A model generated the notes under the pieces. It saw nothing but the letters and a program-made list of their open reading frames with translations, had not been told where the DNA came from and ran no database searches. Below, one piece after another: positions 1-12,791 of a stretch of 64,000 bases of DNA. How positions within the stretch are numbered: position 1 is the stretch's first letter; each line of letters starts with the position of its first letter. Source of the DNA: Lindgomyces ingoldianus (lineage: Eukaryota > Ascomycota > Dothideomycetes > Pleosporales > Lindgomycetaceae); assembly GCF_010093535.1 (NCBI RefSeq), contig NW_022985164.1:822869-886868 (forward strand), in the 5' to 3' direction. Position numbers and translations under genes: made by a program.

Positions 1-363
1 GTCTAAGTAAAATAAGAAAAATAAAGTTAAAAGTGCTATAAATTTTAAATAGCTAATTAAGACTTATGTTGTACTTTTATACTATTTTTAGTAAATAGTA
101 ATTACTAGATTACTATAGTAATTACTATAGTAATAGTAATTACTATTACTATTACTATACCTACCTAGTAATAGTAATTACTATTACTATACACACCTAG
201 TAATAGTAATTACTATTACTATACACACCTAGTAATAGTAATTACTATTACTATACCTACTTAGTAATAGTAATTACTATTACTATACCTACTTAGTAAT
301 AGTAATTACTATTACTAGAGCTAAAAGGTTGCATAGTAATTACTATAGTAAACGGCAACCCTG
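1..363. mobile_element. Right part of a hAT-like non-autonomous element
   Basis: The stretch ends in GGCAACCCTG at 354-363, the same terminus as the hAT-like MITE at 15670-16115. Most of it recurs at 12792-12982, beginning GTCTAAGTAA and ending GTAAACGGCAACC. The left end lies outside the window, so the target-site duplication cannot be tested. It has no coding potential. The hAT assignment rests on the CAGGG-type terminus alone. Confidence 0.5.
128..318. repeat. Minisatellite of 32-bp units with palindromic core
   Basis: About five and a half head-to-tail units of 32 bp. Each consists of TAGTAATAGTAA followed by its own reverse complement, then a short spacer (ACCTACC, ACACACC or ACCTACT). 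The 24-bp core is a perfect palindrome. The paralogous copy at 12886-12960 has only one short version of the motif, so the array was expanded inside this element copy. It is not a CRISPR: the spacers are near-identical and the genome is eukaryotic. Confidence 0.8.
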
Positions 364-1199
364 CACTATAAGACTTCTTAGCACTTAGCTACACATTTAA
401 AAGGGGGGTTATATAAGTGCTAAAAGACAAAGGAATTACACTATAGCTAGGCACTAAAGGTACCTAAGCCTAAAAGCTGTATAATATAGCATAAAAAAAA
501 GTAATTATACTAAAAAGGCTTTATACATAACTTTTATTACTATATAAGGCTTTGCACAGAAGTAGACTAAACATAATGCTGCTATTAACACTAAATGTAC
601 TAGCATTACCTGCTCTTACACCTTAGCTAGCACTACACTAATTACTGTATAAACAATACATGCTACCCTACCTAACGCCTGCTCCACACTCTTAATTGTA
701 CACACTACTGCCTGCAGTAGTGTATGCACTACTAATACTACCTGCATAATCTATACTATATTATAACTTATATAAACTTTTACTTTAGAGAGAAACTGCT
801 AAAGAAAAACTTTTAGCAAATAAAGTTATATAATTTTAAAAAGTATATAAAAAAAATAATAACTATATAAGTTAACTATATAACATTTTTATAGATAAAA
901 TAAAGATCTTTATTAATTTATATTAATAGCTAGATATCTAGGAAACTTAGTACACAGACATTTTTCTAGATATCTTAAAAAGTTATGTAAATATGTACTA
1001 TATGTACAACATAGGCCCTAGACATAACTAGAAGCATTTGTACAACACCTTAAGTAGTTACTTTAACACTAATATAAACTATAGCTAGTACTAGATAGAC
1101 TAAATAATAATAACTTTTACATAATGCTAATAAAAGAACTTTAATAAAAGTTTATATAAAGTTCTTAAAATAATAATTAATAAGCTTACACTTATATAA
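364..1199. other. AT-rich degenerate DNA, unclassified
   Basis: Very AT-rich and full of stops in all frames. It may hold the 5' LTR and the start of gag of the copia remnant that follows, but no left LTR could be matched to the right one. Confidence 0.4.
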
Positions 1200-4100
1200 A
1201 AAGCACTAAAAATAAAATTTTAAGAAAATGTTCTACTACACACTACTATTATATAAGCCTGTTAAGGATAACTAGAACTAGAACATGCTATGTTTACTAT
1301 TAAGCCCTTATATAAAGCCTTATTTAGCAACCTACAGGCATTACTTTAAGTTACTATAGACTAAAGGGCAAACTAATACCTCTAGGAACTGCCTAATGCA
1401 TACTACATAGACTGCTAATATAACTCTGCACAACAAGAAGGAAGCTTCTCTCTGCGCAGAAAAAGACAATATAGAAGATCTTTATCTAGGTTTAGGCTAC
1501 AATCTAGAGACAACTGCACACAGATAAAGAAGTGCTTTGTCTGCTATAAGAAAAAATGTTAGTTATTAAACTACCCTTATAATAACTATACGCAAGCAAA
1601 GAACTAGTATGTTGCTTTATATAAAGATTTTTATAATAAGACCTTATTATATAAAGCTATTACTTTATATATCTAAGACTTTAAAGGTTACTCTAAGAAA
1701 AAAAAAATTTACATAATACAAAAAAAATAAAATAAAAAAGTAAAGATGCTAAAAAAGCTATTAACTACTTTACCTTTACTACCTATTTATACTGTGCAAT
1801 AGGAGAGGACATCTATAGCATTAAACCTAAGAAGTATGCTAAGCAGTTTATCCTTAACAACTAATACTATATAGTATACTAAGGTAAACTATAGGATATA
1901 GGCGCAGTAAAAATCTCTACTATTAGCAAGTCCTAACTTAAGGCGTACATATAAGAAAACCTATGTACAGAAATTAATTAGACACTTAGCTAAATAAATA
2001 TTAGCTTTATAAGCTAGACACTAAAAAGATTAATTAGTACTATATAAATCTAGAACCTAATTAGTCTAGTTACATACTACATCTTAGAGACTTTAACACT
2101 ATTCTTGCTATTACTAGCAAATGCTAACTAACTTAGAGTATACTTTAACAACATTTTAAATGTTATTGTACATAAAGACAAAACTACTATTTTTATTATA
2201 TAAAAATAAAGACACTTTTTTTTAATATTAGTAAAAAAGAATCTATGTCTTTTTTTACTAAATTAGAACTCTACTGCCTCTACTACTAATTTAAACACCT
2301 CTGCATAAAAAGACTCTAAAAGATGCTAACTAGCGCTAGCTATAACATTAATGCTGCAGTGCTAGAAGAGATTAAAAAGTTCTGCTACCTTTACTAATTA
2401 TATAACTAGGCCCTATAAAGATTTAAGTTTATAATTAAAAATAATACCTACTTTAACTATAAAGTTGTTATTAATGTTATATAAATTAATAATAAAAATG
2501 TTCTAACGTACTTTATAGGCAAGTCGCTCACACACCTAAGTTGCTTACTTTTGCCAAGACCCCACCCTAACAAACTCTATTATAGCCTATAACAACCTGC
2601 TCTAGCACTATATAGTACAGTACAGCCTAGAATATTATTTAGATACTACTTCTGCTTCTTGCTTACATGTTTACGCGTTATGCCTAGTCTAATTGCACTG
2701 TCTGTAGCGCCTTTAGGATAGCTTACCTACTTTAGCTTACACCTGCTTCTTTACCTTCTTTCTATTACTGCGCGCTTTAAACTCTTTTAAAGCTGTTAAG
2801 CATAGGCTTTTTTAAATTATTAAAGTCTTTTCTGCCTTAATCTACTTTCTTTTATATAATTTATGTTGTGTAGTAGCCTTATTAGCTGCTTAAAGCTTAG
2901 TAATTTCCTGTTATGCTAATACTAGCTTATACATAATTATTACTACCCTTTTTAAGACCTTTTTAAACGCCTTAACTATAAAAGTTAGTAAACTATTTAT
3001 ATGCTTCTAAATTTTTATTTTTATAAGCATTAATTACAACTTAAGTTCTAAAGTATTGCTTAAGGTTTATAACTGCTAGGGCTTGTTATATATAGATAGT
3101 AGTAGTAATAAAGTGCGCAACTTTACATTAAGGCCTATTATAACTTATTATAGGTTAAAAGGAACTAATCTAGCGCTTTAAAACCCTTCTTAAATATTAC
3201 TAAAAGTAATTATAGCATTATAAGCTACTTTAAAGCATAGTAGAAACTTTATCTTTATAATATAAGTAATCTAGTTATGTATAAGGTTTTTAGCTTAGTG
3301 CCTATACACCTTTTTTAAAGAAGTAAAACAACCTACATTAAGTAGCTATAAAAGGTGCAATAAGTAAAAAGGTATATAGATAGTAATAATCTTATTATTC
3401 TTATAGTATTACTAAAAATAAAGTAAGTTATAGCTCTTATAGCTATTAATAACTAGCAGATAGTAGCTGCTAATAGTACACTTCTTTATATGCGCGTTAA
3501 AGTGCTTTAACTAGTCTAGACTAAGCTAATTAGTAGTCTAGCTACGCTTAGAGATTATAATAACTTAATTCTAAAGTAGATTTTTCTTTTTATACTAGTT
3601 TAAAAAGTAGTTGCTACTCTAGAAGATAATAAAAAGTAGAATAGCCTACTTTTTAGCATTAATGCCCTAAATAGCTGTTGTCTACTTCTAGTTACCTAGC
3701 TAGACTGCTTTTAGCTGTCCTTATCTCTCTAAACCTGTAACAACTGCTCTAGTAGATATCTAGCCTATTATAAACTCTATCTTATTAAAGTTGTACATGT
3801 TGTTATTCTAGATGCTATACTTAGCTTTAATATTTTTTATAAAGTTAAACTAGCCTTAAATTACTATAGGATTCTTATAAAAAGCTTTTTTATAGTTATA
3901 CTTGCACTTAAACTTTACTTTAAGCTTTAAGTAACACTTAATAAACATATTAAGCTAGTTTATGCTAATATAGCCTATATTACGCTTAGTGTGTAAAGAA
4001 TTAGCTATATTAGCTATAGCTGCTAGCTAGGAGGGAAATCCTTACGCATTTAGCTTAAGTATGTGCTAAATAATTACCTGCTCTTTATTATTATCTAGCT

Positions 4101-7100
4101 TTTATAAGTTAGCTGTATAATTAGCTTAAAAAGGTTGTTTAGCGCGTTAGTTGCTTATTATCTTTTAAGAGACTCTGTAGATAGCTGCAGCGTGTTAGTT
4201 AGAAAGTGTTATGTTTTATTTAAAAGCTTAGAGTGTAAGCTGCATTTAATATTCCTTTAACACGTTTAAGTAGTGTTGTTAGGAATGCATTAGTGTAAGA
4301 AAAGTAGTGTAGTAGGGTCTTAGTAACAGTAAGCAACTTAGGTGTGTAAGCAACTTGCCTATAAAGTACGTTACATGTTATTAATGTAGACACATTATTT
4401 TAGGCTACTACATTTCTAAAATCTATGTCTACACAAGATACCTAGAATGCACTATGCAAATACTAGATTAACACCTATTAAGAACCTCTAGACTACATTA
4501 TGCATAACCTTAGTATAAACTTTGCTTTAAAAGATTTTTAAGCTTATGCAAAGATTATAGAAGCTACATGCAGGCAGATGCCTATAGAAGCACATTAGGT
4601 AGTTAGAAAGGTTAAGCGTGTGCACACACCTCTCTAACAAGCGTTTAACATCCTAAAGACTAAGCTAGGTAACTGTACAGAAAATAAGGCTATCCTGCAG
4701 ATAGCAGTTAAGGCTCTAAACAACACAGCTAGCCTACATAGTCTAGTACCCACACTGCTAGTCTTTAGGGCATACCTAAGAATTAACCTAGACTCTCTGC
4801 TATTACTAGACATTATTACATAAGTAAGTACAGTATAAAAAGTAATAAAGATACTTTAAAAAGACTATATAAAAGTAAACATTAATTATATAATTAATAC
4901 TTATAATAGCTTTATAACATATAAAGTTCTTAACTTCCCCCTTAGCTTAAAGATTATAGCATAAAGAGAGAAGAAAGGCTAGACTAGCCTATATAAAATT
5001 AAGAGCATTAAAAAAAGAGACATTATTATTAAAAAAAATAGCCTACTAAAGCTCTAATATACATAGGTTAAACTGTACTATAAAGAAAAGGAAAAAGACA
5101 ACCTACTTATAATAAATAACCTAGATAAACTAATCTTTATATAAAAAGATTCTCTAAAGAAGAGAAAAAAAAACAGCCTTATAAAAATGTTATAAAAGTA
5201 GAACTAAAGCCTACTATAAACTAAGCCCCTTAAAATAGCAATGCTGCACTAGTGCAAAAGGAAGATATAGATACTAAAAGAAGTAAAAGGCAAAGAAAAC
5301 CTACATAAAGTCTAAACTAGGTATTTCTAACTTAAAAGAAGAAGAATAATTAGGCTTTATCTATTAAGCTCTATACAGATAGTGTAATTACTACACTTAA
5401 AAAACTATTTAAGAAATTAGACTATATAGAGATAGACACCTTAATTACTAACAGCACTTTTAAGGTTATAGCATATAACTTAATAAAGTATAAAAGTTAA
5501 ATTTTTAACCTTTACTTTATATAAAAAGTAAAAGGTAAAATAACCTAACTATATAAAAAATCCTGCCTAGTGTTTACTAGCTACTTAGATAAAAAAAAAA
5601 GAAATCCTTACTTAGTTACTAACTATTTAAAGAATAAGCTAAAGACTACTTTTAGCTATAAAAGTAAGCCTAAGAGCTATATATAAAATGCATTTTAAAC
5701 TGTGTAATATTATATAAGTATACATTTAATTAACAGATAAGCTTATGCGCACACTATATGCAAAGCTACTAAAGAAGATGCGCTAAAGCTTTCTACTAAA
5801 TACAATACTCTAGGTTATATAACTCTTGTATAGAGCTGCTAAATTAGAACTATATTAGTTTAAAACATACTATAACTACTATAAAAAAAAGCTGTGCATG
5901 CACATCTTTTTATATAACCTTTACTTTTTAATTACTAATAAAGAAGAGCATACTTTTAGTATTACTAGCTTATAAATAGATAACACTTTAAGCATTATAA
6001 TAAAAAATTTTATGTAAAAAAAAGAAAAAAAACTATAAAAGGTAAAGTTTTATATAAAAGGTAAGACTATTCTAGTAAAAAAGCAGCCTATTAAGTTTAA
6101 TAGTAAAAGAATTAAACTTACGCACAACATAGTAGTTCTTACTTAAAAAAAATAAGTAAGCTACCTTTATATAATTAACTTAAAAAACAAGAATGCTGCA
6201 TAATAATATATTAAGTAATGTGTAAGAGAGGCATATATTATATTTATATATTAACTAGAGGCAGTATTTAACCTTTTTATTACTACATAAACTATAGACC
6301 TTTTACATAATAATATTAACACACTTAACATATAAATCTAATAGTAGATAAATAATAGTAAATATAGTCTTACTTTTCTACTATTATAGCTTAATTATAT
6401 AAAGCTATTTATTTTTATAAATAAATTATTTACTAATAATAAAGACCTTAGCTTATAGCTAGAATTCTTAATTATATTAAGTAATAAAAACTATATAAAG
6501 CAAAGCAACTACTTTAAAATACTAGGTAATATTATACACTAGAATTTTACTAAGTGTAAAAGAGTAACTAGAAGTGTTCTTACTAGTAAACTATATAAAA
6601 TAGTTAGAAAGTTTAATAATATAATTACACTTAGTATAACTCTATAGTAAATTATATACACACTTAAACTACTACTAATTCTAGTAGTAATCTACATAAA
6701 TTTAAGGTTTTTATATAATTACCTTATTAAGCTAAGCACTACTAGTAAAAAGTAACTTATAATTAACATTATATTACTTTATAAATTATATAAGAAGAGG
6801 GAAATTACTAAAATTAAGTAAATTAATAGTAAAAATAACTTAGTAAATATATATATAAAAAAAACACTAAACTAAGCTTTTTAATTATTAGTTCTAACTA
6901 ACTGCCTCTTTGTCTAGATAGAAGCATCTATAGACTAGCTAGATTTTATGCGTAAAGATGCCTTAAACTAACTAGACTAATAACGCCTTTATATAAAGCT
7001 TATTTCTTTTTATTTTTTTTATATTATATATAATTATTTTTCTTATTATAAGAATCTGTTACTGCTAGCACTGTATAAAAAGAGAAAAGAGCTAGGGGAT

Positions 7101-7450
7101 TATATAGTAAAGCTTAAAAAGCAAAGGATAAAAGAAAAAAAAGCTATTTATATAGCATAACTAGCTTATCTTAACACACAGCATTACTAAGGCAAGTCTT
7201 AATAAATAAGGTAGAGTAAAAGTAGAACATAATTAGATAAACCTACATAGACAGAAGGGAGGTAATGTGTACAGAAAGTAACTTTTTAGATAAAAAAAAA
7301 GTTGCTAGTGTCTATACATAGCAGCAGTGTTGCAGCCTAGATACAAGTAATTGCGCACAAGTAGGATTACATATCTATGTTATATAATGCTTATATGTAA
7401 ACCTTTGTGCGTAAACATCTAGATATCCCCCTTTTTCTCTATATAAAGAA
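1200..7450 (+). mobile_element. RIP-degraded Ty1/copia retrotransposon (split by Fot copy A1)
   Basis: Reading through the stops on the plus strand gives the copia order. A gag zinc knuckle (CFVCYKKKC-like) lies near 1530-1560. A protease-like stretch lies at 1800-1970. The gag-pre-integrase segment lies near 2240-2330. Integrase-like sequence resumes after the Fot insertion at about 4385-4810. Reverse transcriptase-like sequence (IFNSRF, LVFTSYSD and ITQAY-like blocks) lies at about 5340-6300, and RNase H (SFANNKDLS-like, then TKCKRVTRSVL) at about 6400-6970. A polypurine tract at 7250-7265 is followed by TGTGTACAG, the likely 3' LTR start at 7266. Many Gln and Arg codons are now TAG, TAA or TGA, so it cannot be functional. 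The left end and 5' LTR are not defined. Confidence 0.8.
2506..4371 (-). mobile_element. Fot1/pogo family A, copy A1, inside copia
   Basis: Starts ACGTACTTTATAGGC and ends GCCTATAAAGTACGT, flanked by TA at 2504-2505 and 4372-4373. It is 1866 bp, the same length as copy A2. The transposase frame lies on the minus strand and is riddled with stops. It interrupts the copia element between gag-pre-integrase and integrase; removing it and one TA joins the flanking copia sequence. Family membership rests on the CENP-B-type helix-turn-helix and DDE motifs described for copy A3. Confidence 0.9.
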
Positions 7451-8213
7451 AAGATAAGAGTAATAGAACTAGAAACATATTGCCCTTACTTTACCTACCT
7501 TGTACGCTGTGCACACTGTACACCACTCTTACTCTTGCTACTTAAGTGCTTATACTACAAGCAGCTAGCTGTTAGAGCCTATTTAACAAGAACTTTTTAT
7601 TCTTTATAATTAAAATTGCCTTTAAAAAAGTTATAAAAAGTGTGCTAAGGTAGAAACCTAAAAACTACTAATAACTTATTAAAATTAAAGATAACTACTA
7701 ATACTTAACTTTTAACTACTTTTAGACCTTAGTATAAAATTAGTAACACACTTTAGCTATAGCTAAAGTAAGATGCCTACTACTAAAGCTAAATAACTAC
7801 TAACCTTAATAGCTAAACCCTCTTTTATAAGACTTAAAGCTAAAAACCTACTAAATTTAAAGTTAAACTTTAGAAATATAGCCTTTGAAAACTAAGTTAC
7901 TTAATTAAAAGTATAAATTAAATAGCTAACTAGATTAAAAACTTTTAGTTTTAATTAACTTTTACTAACTACTAAATTACTACTAATAATGCTTTAAATT
8001 ACATTTATTATACTAATAGTAAGATACTTTTTAAGCACTTTTAAGCTTTTTTAAAGCTACTTTACTAAATATATGCTTAAAATTAAGAACTTTATAAATA
8101 GTAAAAAACTTACATTTAAATAATAGTAAGCTTTTATAATAGATAAACTTTATATTAATTTAGATTACTATTAAAGTAAGCGTGCACGCATAGTGTTAGT
8201 ATAGAGACACACT
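7451..8213. other. AT-rich degenerate repeat, unclassified (family E)
   Basis: RIP-degraded, no recognisable domain. The last part (about 8160-8213), with 8827-8928 beyond the TRIM, is paralogous in inverted orientation to about 22490-22680. It therefore belongs to a dispersed repeat older than the elements inserted into it. Confidence 0.45.
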
Positions 8214-8218
8214 GCTAG

Positions 8219-8371
8219 TGTAAGGCCGGGATGGCGCTTATGTGTAAGGCCGAGATGGTGCTTACGTGCGACGGGTATATATACTATTCTGTACGCAATA
8301 ATTAACTGTTAGTTAATTATTTACACCTTTTTAGTTATATTAGCGTAGTAGTATAGAGCTCTGTTCTTACA
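8219..8371 (+). repeat. TRIM 5' LTR
   Basis: A 153-bp direct repeat matching 8669-8821 with scattered transitions. It contains a TATATATAC box and an internal tandem duplication of AAGGCCGRGATGGYGCTTA. Confidence 0.88.
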
Positions 8372-8668
8372 TAATAATTAACTAATAATAAGGACAGTTG
8401 TGTGTTTAACCTACACCTTAGACAGCTTAGCTAGTTTTTAGACTAAAACATAAGGCAGCCTCTTCTAGCGCCACGTTGTAGCTGCTAGGAGGTCTAGTGT
8501 ATATGGCTTAGCTAGCGTGGCCACTAAGCGTTGCGTCGTGTTTATCCCGCGCCTCTGGGCCGCAGGTGGTCAGCCTCTGGCCGGTAACTAAGTCATGCGC
8601 ATGGCGCCTCTAAGCTGCGGGTAGGTCATGTGACGCCTGGGACATGCGTCTGCTAAGAAGGGGGATAA

Positions 8669-8821
8669 TGTAAAGCTAGGATAGCGCTTACGTGTAAGGC
8701 TAAGATAGTGCTTACGTGCGACAGGTATATATACTATTCTGTACGCAATAATTAACTGTTAGTTAATTATTCGCACCTTTTTAGTTGTATTAGCGTACTG
8801 GTACAGAGCTCCGTCCTTACA
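8669..8821 (+). repeat. TRIM 3' LTR
   Basis: Partner of 8219-8371, preceded by the polypurine tract and followed by the GCTAG duplication. Confidence 0.88.
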
Positions 8822-8930
8822 GCTAGTATTGCAAAGGAATACCTAAAGCCTAGATACCTAGCTAAATTAGATAACTTTTAGTTTAAAAATATAAAAATAA
8901 TAATTAAGTTTTTATAAACTTACTTTATTA

Positions 8931-10796
8931 ACGTACTTCATAGGCGAGTTGCTCACACACCCGAGTCGCTTACTTTTGCTAAGACCCCACCCTAATAAAC
9001 TCTATTATAGCCTATAACAACCTGCTCTAGCACTATATAGTACAGTACAGCCTAGAATATTATTTAGATACTACTTCTGCTTCTTGCTTACACATTTATG
9101 TGTTATGCCTAGTCTAATTGCACTGTCTATAGCGCCTTTAGAATAGCTTACCTACTTTAGCTTACACCTACTTCTTTGCCTTTTTTTTATTACTGCGCGC
9201 TTTAAACTTCTTTAGAGCTGTTTAGCATAGGCTTTTTTAAATTATTAAAGTTTTTTTTACCTTAATCTACCTTCTTTTATGTAATTTATGTTATGTAGTA
9301 GCCTTATTAGCTACTTAAAGCTTAGTAATTTCTTATTACACTAACACTAGCTTATATATAATTATTACTACTTTTTTTAAGACTTTTTTAAACACTTTAA
9401 CTATAAAAGTTAGTAAACTATTTATATGCTTCTAAATCTTTATCTTTATAAGTATTAATTATAACCTAAGTTCTAGAGTATTGCTTAGGGTTTACAACTG
9501 CTAGGGCTTATTATATATAAGTAGTAGTAGTAATAGAGTGCGCAACTTTACATTAAGGCTTATTATAACTTATTATAAGTTAAAAAGAACTAATCTAGCG
9601 CCTTAAAACCCTTCTTAAATATTACTAAAAGTAATTACAGCATTATAAGCTACTTTAAAGCATAGTAGGAACTTTATTTTTATAATATAAGTAATTTAGT
9701 TGCACATAAGGTTTTTAGCTTAGCACTTATATACTTTCTTTAAAAAAGTAAAACAACCTACATTAAGTAGCTATAAAAAGTGTAATAAGTAAAAAGGCAT
9801 ATAGATAGTAATAATCTTATTATTTTTATAGTATTACTAGAAATAAAGTAAGTTATAGCTCTTATAGCTGTTAATAACTAGTAGATAGTAGCTACTAACA
9901 GTACACTTCTTTATATGCATGTTAAAGTGCTTTAACTAGTCTAGACTAAGCTAATTAGTAGTCTAGCTGTGCTTAGAAATTATAATAACTTGTTTTTAAA
10001 GTAGATTTTTCTTTTTATACTAGTTTAAAAAGTAGTTACTACTCTAAAAAATAATAAAAAGTAGAATAGCCTACTTTTTAGCATTAATGCCCTAGATAGC
10101 TGTTGTCTACTCCTAGTTACCTAGCTAGACTGCTTTTAGCTGTCCTTATCTCTTTAAACTTATAACAACTGCTCTAGTAAATATCTAGCCTATTATAAAC
10201 TTTATTTTATTAAAGTTGTATGTGTTGTTATCTTAGATGCTATACTTAGCTTTAATATTCTTTATAAAGTTAAACTAGCTTTAAATTACTATAAAATTCT
10301 TATAAAAAGCTTTTTTATAGTTATACTTATACTTAAACTTTACTTTAAGCTTTAAGTAACACTTAATAAATATATTAGGCTAGTTTATGCTAATATAGCC
10401 TATATTACGCTTAGCGCGTAAAGAATTAGCTATATTAGCTATAGCTACTAGCTAGGGGGGAAATCCTTACACATCTAGCTTAAGTATGTGCTAAATAATT
10501 ACTTACTTTTTGTTATTATCTAGCTTTTATAAGTTAGCTATATAATTAGCTTAGAAAGGTTATCTAGCACATTAGTTACTTATTATTTTTTAAGGGACTC
10601 TATAAATAGCTGCAGTGTGTTAGTTAAAAAGTGTTGCGTTTTATTTAAAAGCTTAAAGTATAAGCTGCATCTAACATTCTTTTAACATGTTTAAGTAGTG
10701 TTATTAGGAATGCATTAGTGTAAGAAAGGTAGTGTAGTAGAGTCTTAGCAAAAGTAAGTAACTTAGGTGTGTAAGCAACTTGCCCATAAAGTACGT
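8931..10796 (-). mobile_element. Fot1/pogo family A, copy A2
   Basis: A 1866-bp element with ACGTACTTCATAGGC and GTACGT termini and TA duplications at 8929-8930 and 10797-10798. Its left terminal repeat is the least mutated of the reverse copies. The transposase frame on the minus strand is destroyed by stops. It is inserted in family E sequence; the uninterrupted paralogue of this junction can be read near 22490-22510, inverted. Confidence 0.9.
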
Positions 10797-10798
10797 TA

Positions 10799-12330
10799 CT
10801 AATAATAAAAAGATAGAGGTATAATAGGTGTTTTAAGTTATTCTTAGCATGCTTATATAATAGCAGTGTAAAGTAGTATCTTACCTTAAAATTATAAACT
10901 AAGAGCTTTTTACATAAGAGTAAGTTTATTAATTATAGCTTTAAAAGCTTTATATAAAGTTTTTATAAAGTTTTTTTACTTAATTTATGTAAAGCTTATT
11001 ATTATCTAATTTATCTAATACTAGTTATAATTTATATTAGTATTAAAGTAATTGCTAAGCTGTTTATATAGAACTCTTTATGTTTTTCTAGGGCTAATAT
11101 TATAAAGGTAGAACATGTGTGCACAGCTTTTAAGAATATTAGGGAAGATGCTTATATATAAAGCCTTATAAATAGTAAGGTGTTAGCAGAGCTTAATAAA
11201 TACTATAGCCTTATTAGCTAGAATATTATATAGTTGCTTTATGTAGTTATTCTTCTTTCTTTATACTTTCTAAAATTATATAACTTTTTTAGGCATAAGG
11301 TTCTCTGCTGTAATATCTTATGTAAGTAAAAGTTAGTATAGATTATATAGTAATTAAATTATATGCAGTAGGTATAAGCTTTAGGGAATCTTATGCAGAG
11401 CTATAGCTACAGGAATATGTAGCTGCCTAGTTATGCTCTTGTACAGTAAGCTATTATAAGGTAGTTGTACTAATTATAGAGAAAGTATTAGGTCTGCAGG
11501 TAATTTGTACAGAGACATCCTCTGTAGTGTTAGAACTAACGCTAGTAGTAATAGTTTAGTATAATAGTCTAATAAGATAGTAAAAGTGTGTTCTTTTTTT
11601 ATAAGTTTATATAGTGTAATAGCCTTTATTTTATTTTTCTTAAAACTAATGCCTTTATTTTACAAAGTAGTAATTAGTTTTTGTAGAAATAGTTAGCTAA
11701 GATCTTTAAAGTGTATAAGCTTCTACTTTATAAAGTTATTCTAAAAGTTCTTAAGTATACATATATTTATTATGCTTAACACGCAGAGTTTTATAATTAA
11801 GTTTGCTGTGTATAAATTAAGCTTTTTTTTAAGTATATTATTTAATAGTTTAATTTTATTTACTTAATTTTTAATATTTATCTACTCTACTAGGGTCTTT
11901 GCTAAGATGCCTATAAAAGGTATGTATTAGTTATATGTTAATACATTATGTTAGCTAGTTATAGATAGAGCTAGTGTTGCTTATTACTTTATAGTAGTTA
12001 ATTATGCGTTGTTGCGCGCTATCTTACTTCTTATTATACGCTACCTCTAAACAGCCTTGTGTAAAAAGATAAAACAGACCTCCTAGCGTTAAACAAGCAC
12101 TACTATTTATATAATACTTTTAAATAGTATTGTATAGACAAGTTTTCTGCTTTTTGTTAAGTAACTAAATAAAGATTTATAGCTACTTACATGTAAATTA
12201 GACTCTGTCTTTACTCTTACTAATTTATAGTTAAATTAGTAAAAGAAAGGATTTCTTTTATACATAATTCTTTAAATAGAAAGGTATAAGAAGAGCTTTC
12301 TGTCTTACAGTATTTAAACTACTAATTAGT
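10799..12330. other. AT-rich degenerate DNA, unclassified
   Basis: No intact frame and no recognised transposase or polymerase motif. The first 35 bp continue family E; beyond that it diverges from the 22-kb paralogue. Confidence 0.4.
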
Positions 12331-12344
12331 GTTAAATAGACTCT

Positions 12345-12545
12345 ATGCTAGCTATGCAAAGCAAAGAGGTTTGCACAGTGTACACATTGCGCGGGGGGGG
12401 GGGTTGCAGGTAACTGGTGTTGATTCTTGTTTTTCTAAGTCTGTGCGAAGGAAAGGGTATTTATCTGTCTGTGCGTACAACTGTGACACAAGACTATGTC
12501 ACGTGACGCCCAACCGCGTATCTAAATACTGCTATTCGGACAATT
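12345..12545. other. GC-normal islet inside the AT-rich block
   Basis: About 200 bp with balanced composition, a G10 run near 12393-12402, and codons and CpG sites that look untouched by RIP. An 85-residue frame spans it but runs into low-complexity T-rich sequence and resembles no family I know. It may be a short single-copy remnant or a young small insertion. Confidence 0.45.
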
Positions 12546-12790
12546 TTAGTTATTTCTTTTACTTTAGTTATTTTTTTTTTATTTAAGTTATCTAGTTTAT
12601 TAAAGTTATTAAAGTTATTTAGTTTATTTAAGTTATTTAGTTTATTTAAGTTATTTAAATTATTTAAGTTATTTAATTATTTAGCTTATTTAAGTTACTT
12701 AGTTTACTTAAGTTATTTAGATTATTTAGATTATTTAAATTATTTAGTTAGATTAGTTTATTTAGTTGAATTATTTTACTTAGTTTATTA
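12546..12790. repeat. Degenerate TTATTTAAGTTATTTAG tandem array
   Basis: Head-to-tail variants of TTATTTAAG, TTATTTAGT and TTAAAGTTA. It is low-complexity, without coding content, and sits between the GC-normal islet and the second hAT-like copy. Confidence 0.7.
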
Positions 12791-12791
12791 A

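Larger units (their letters stand above)
8219..8821 (+). mobile_element. TRIM: 603-bp miniature LTR retrotransposon
   Basis: Two direct repeats of 153 bp (8219-8371 and 8669-8821), both starting TGTAA and ending TTACA, enclose 297 bp. The 5-bp duplication GCTAG stands at 8214-8218 and 8822-8826. A purine tract (AAGAAGGGGGATAA) immediately precedes the second repeat, as expected of a polypurine tract. The interior is GC-richer than its surroundings and holds no reading frame of note. Size, LTR pair, PPT and 5-bp duplication fit a terminal-repeat retrotransposon in miniature, which needs proteins from another element to move. The interior is barely mutated, so it is younger than its host repeat or too short for RIP. 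Confidence 0.9.

Noticed and set aside
128..318. CRISPR-like regular array
   Set aside because: Spacers are only 7-8 bp and near-identical, the unit is palindromic, and the genome is fungal; it is a minisatellite.
7284..7310. Another element D LTR start (GTTGCTAGTGTC)
   Set aside because: Similarity to D covers only about 25 bp; the context is the copia 3' LTR.
12329..12586. 85-codon frame over the GC-normal islet
   Set aside because: It runs into a T-rich low-complexity tail and has no family features.
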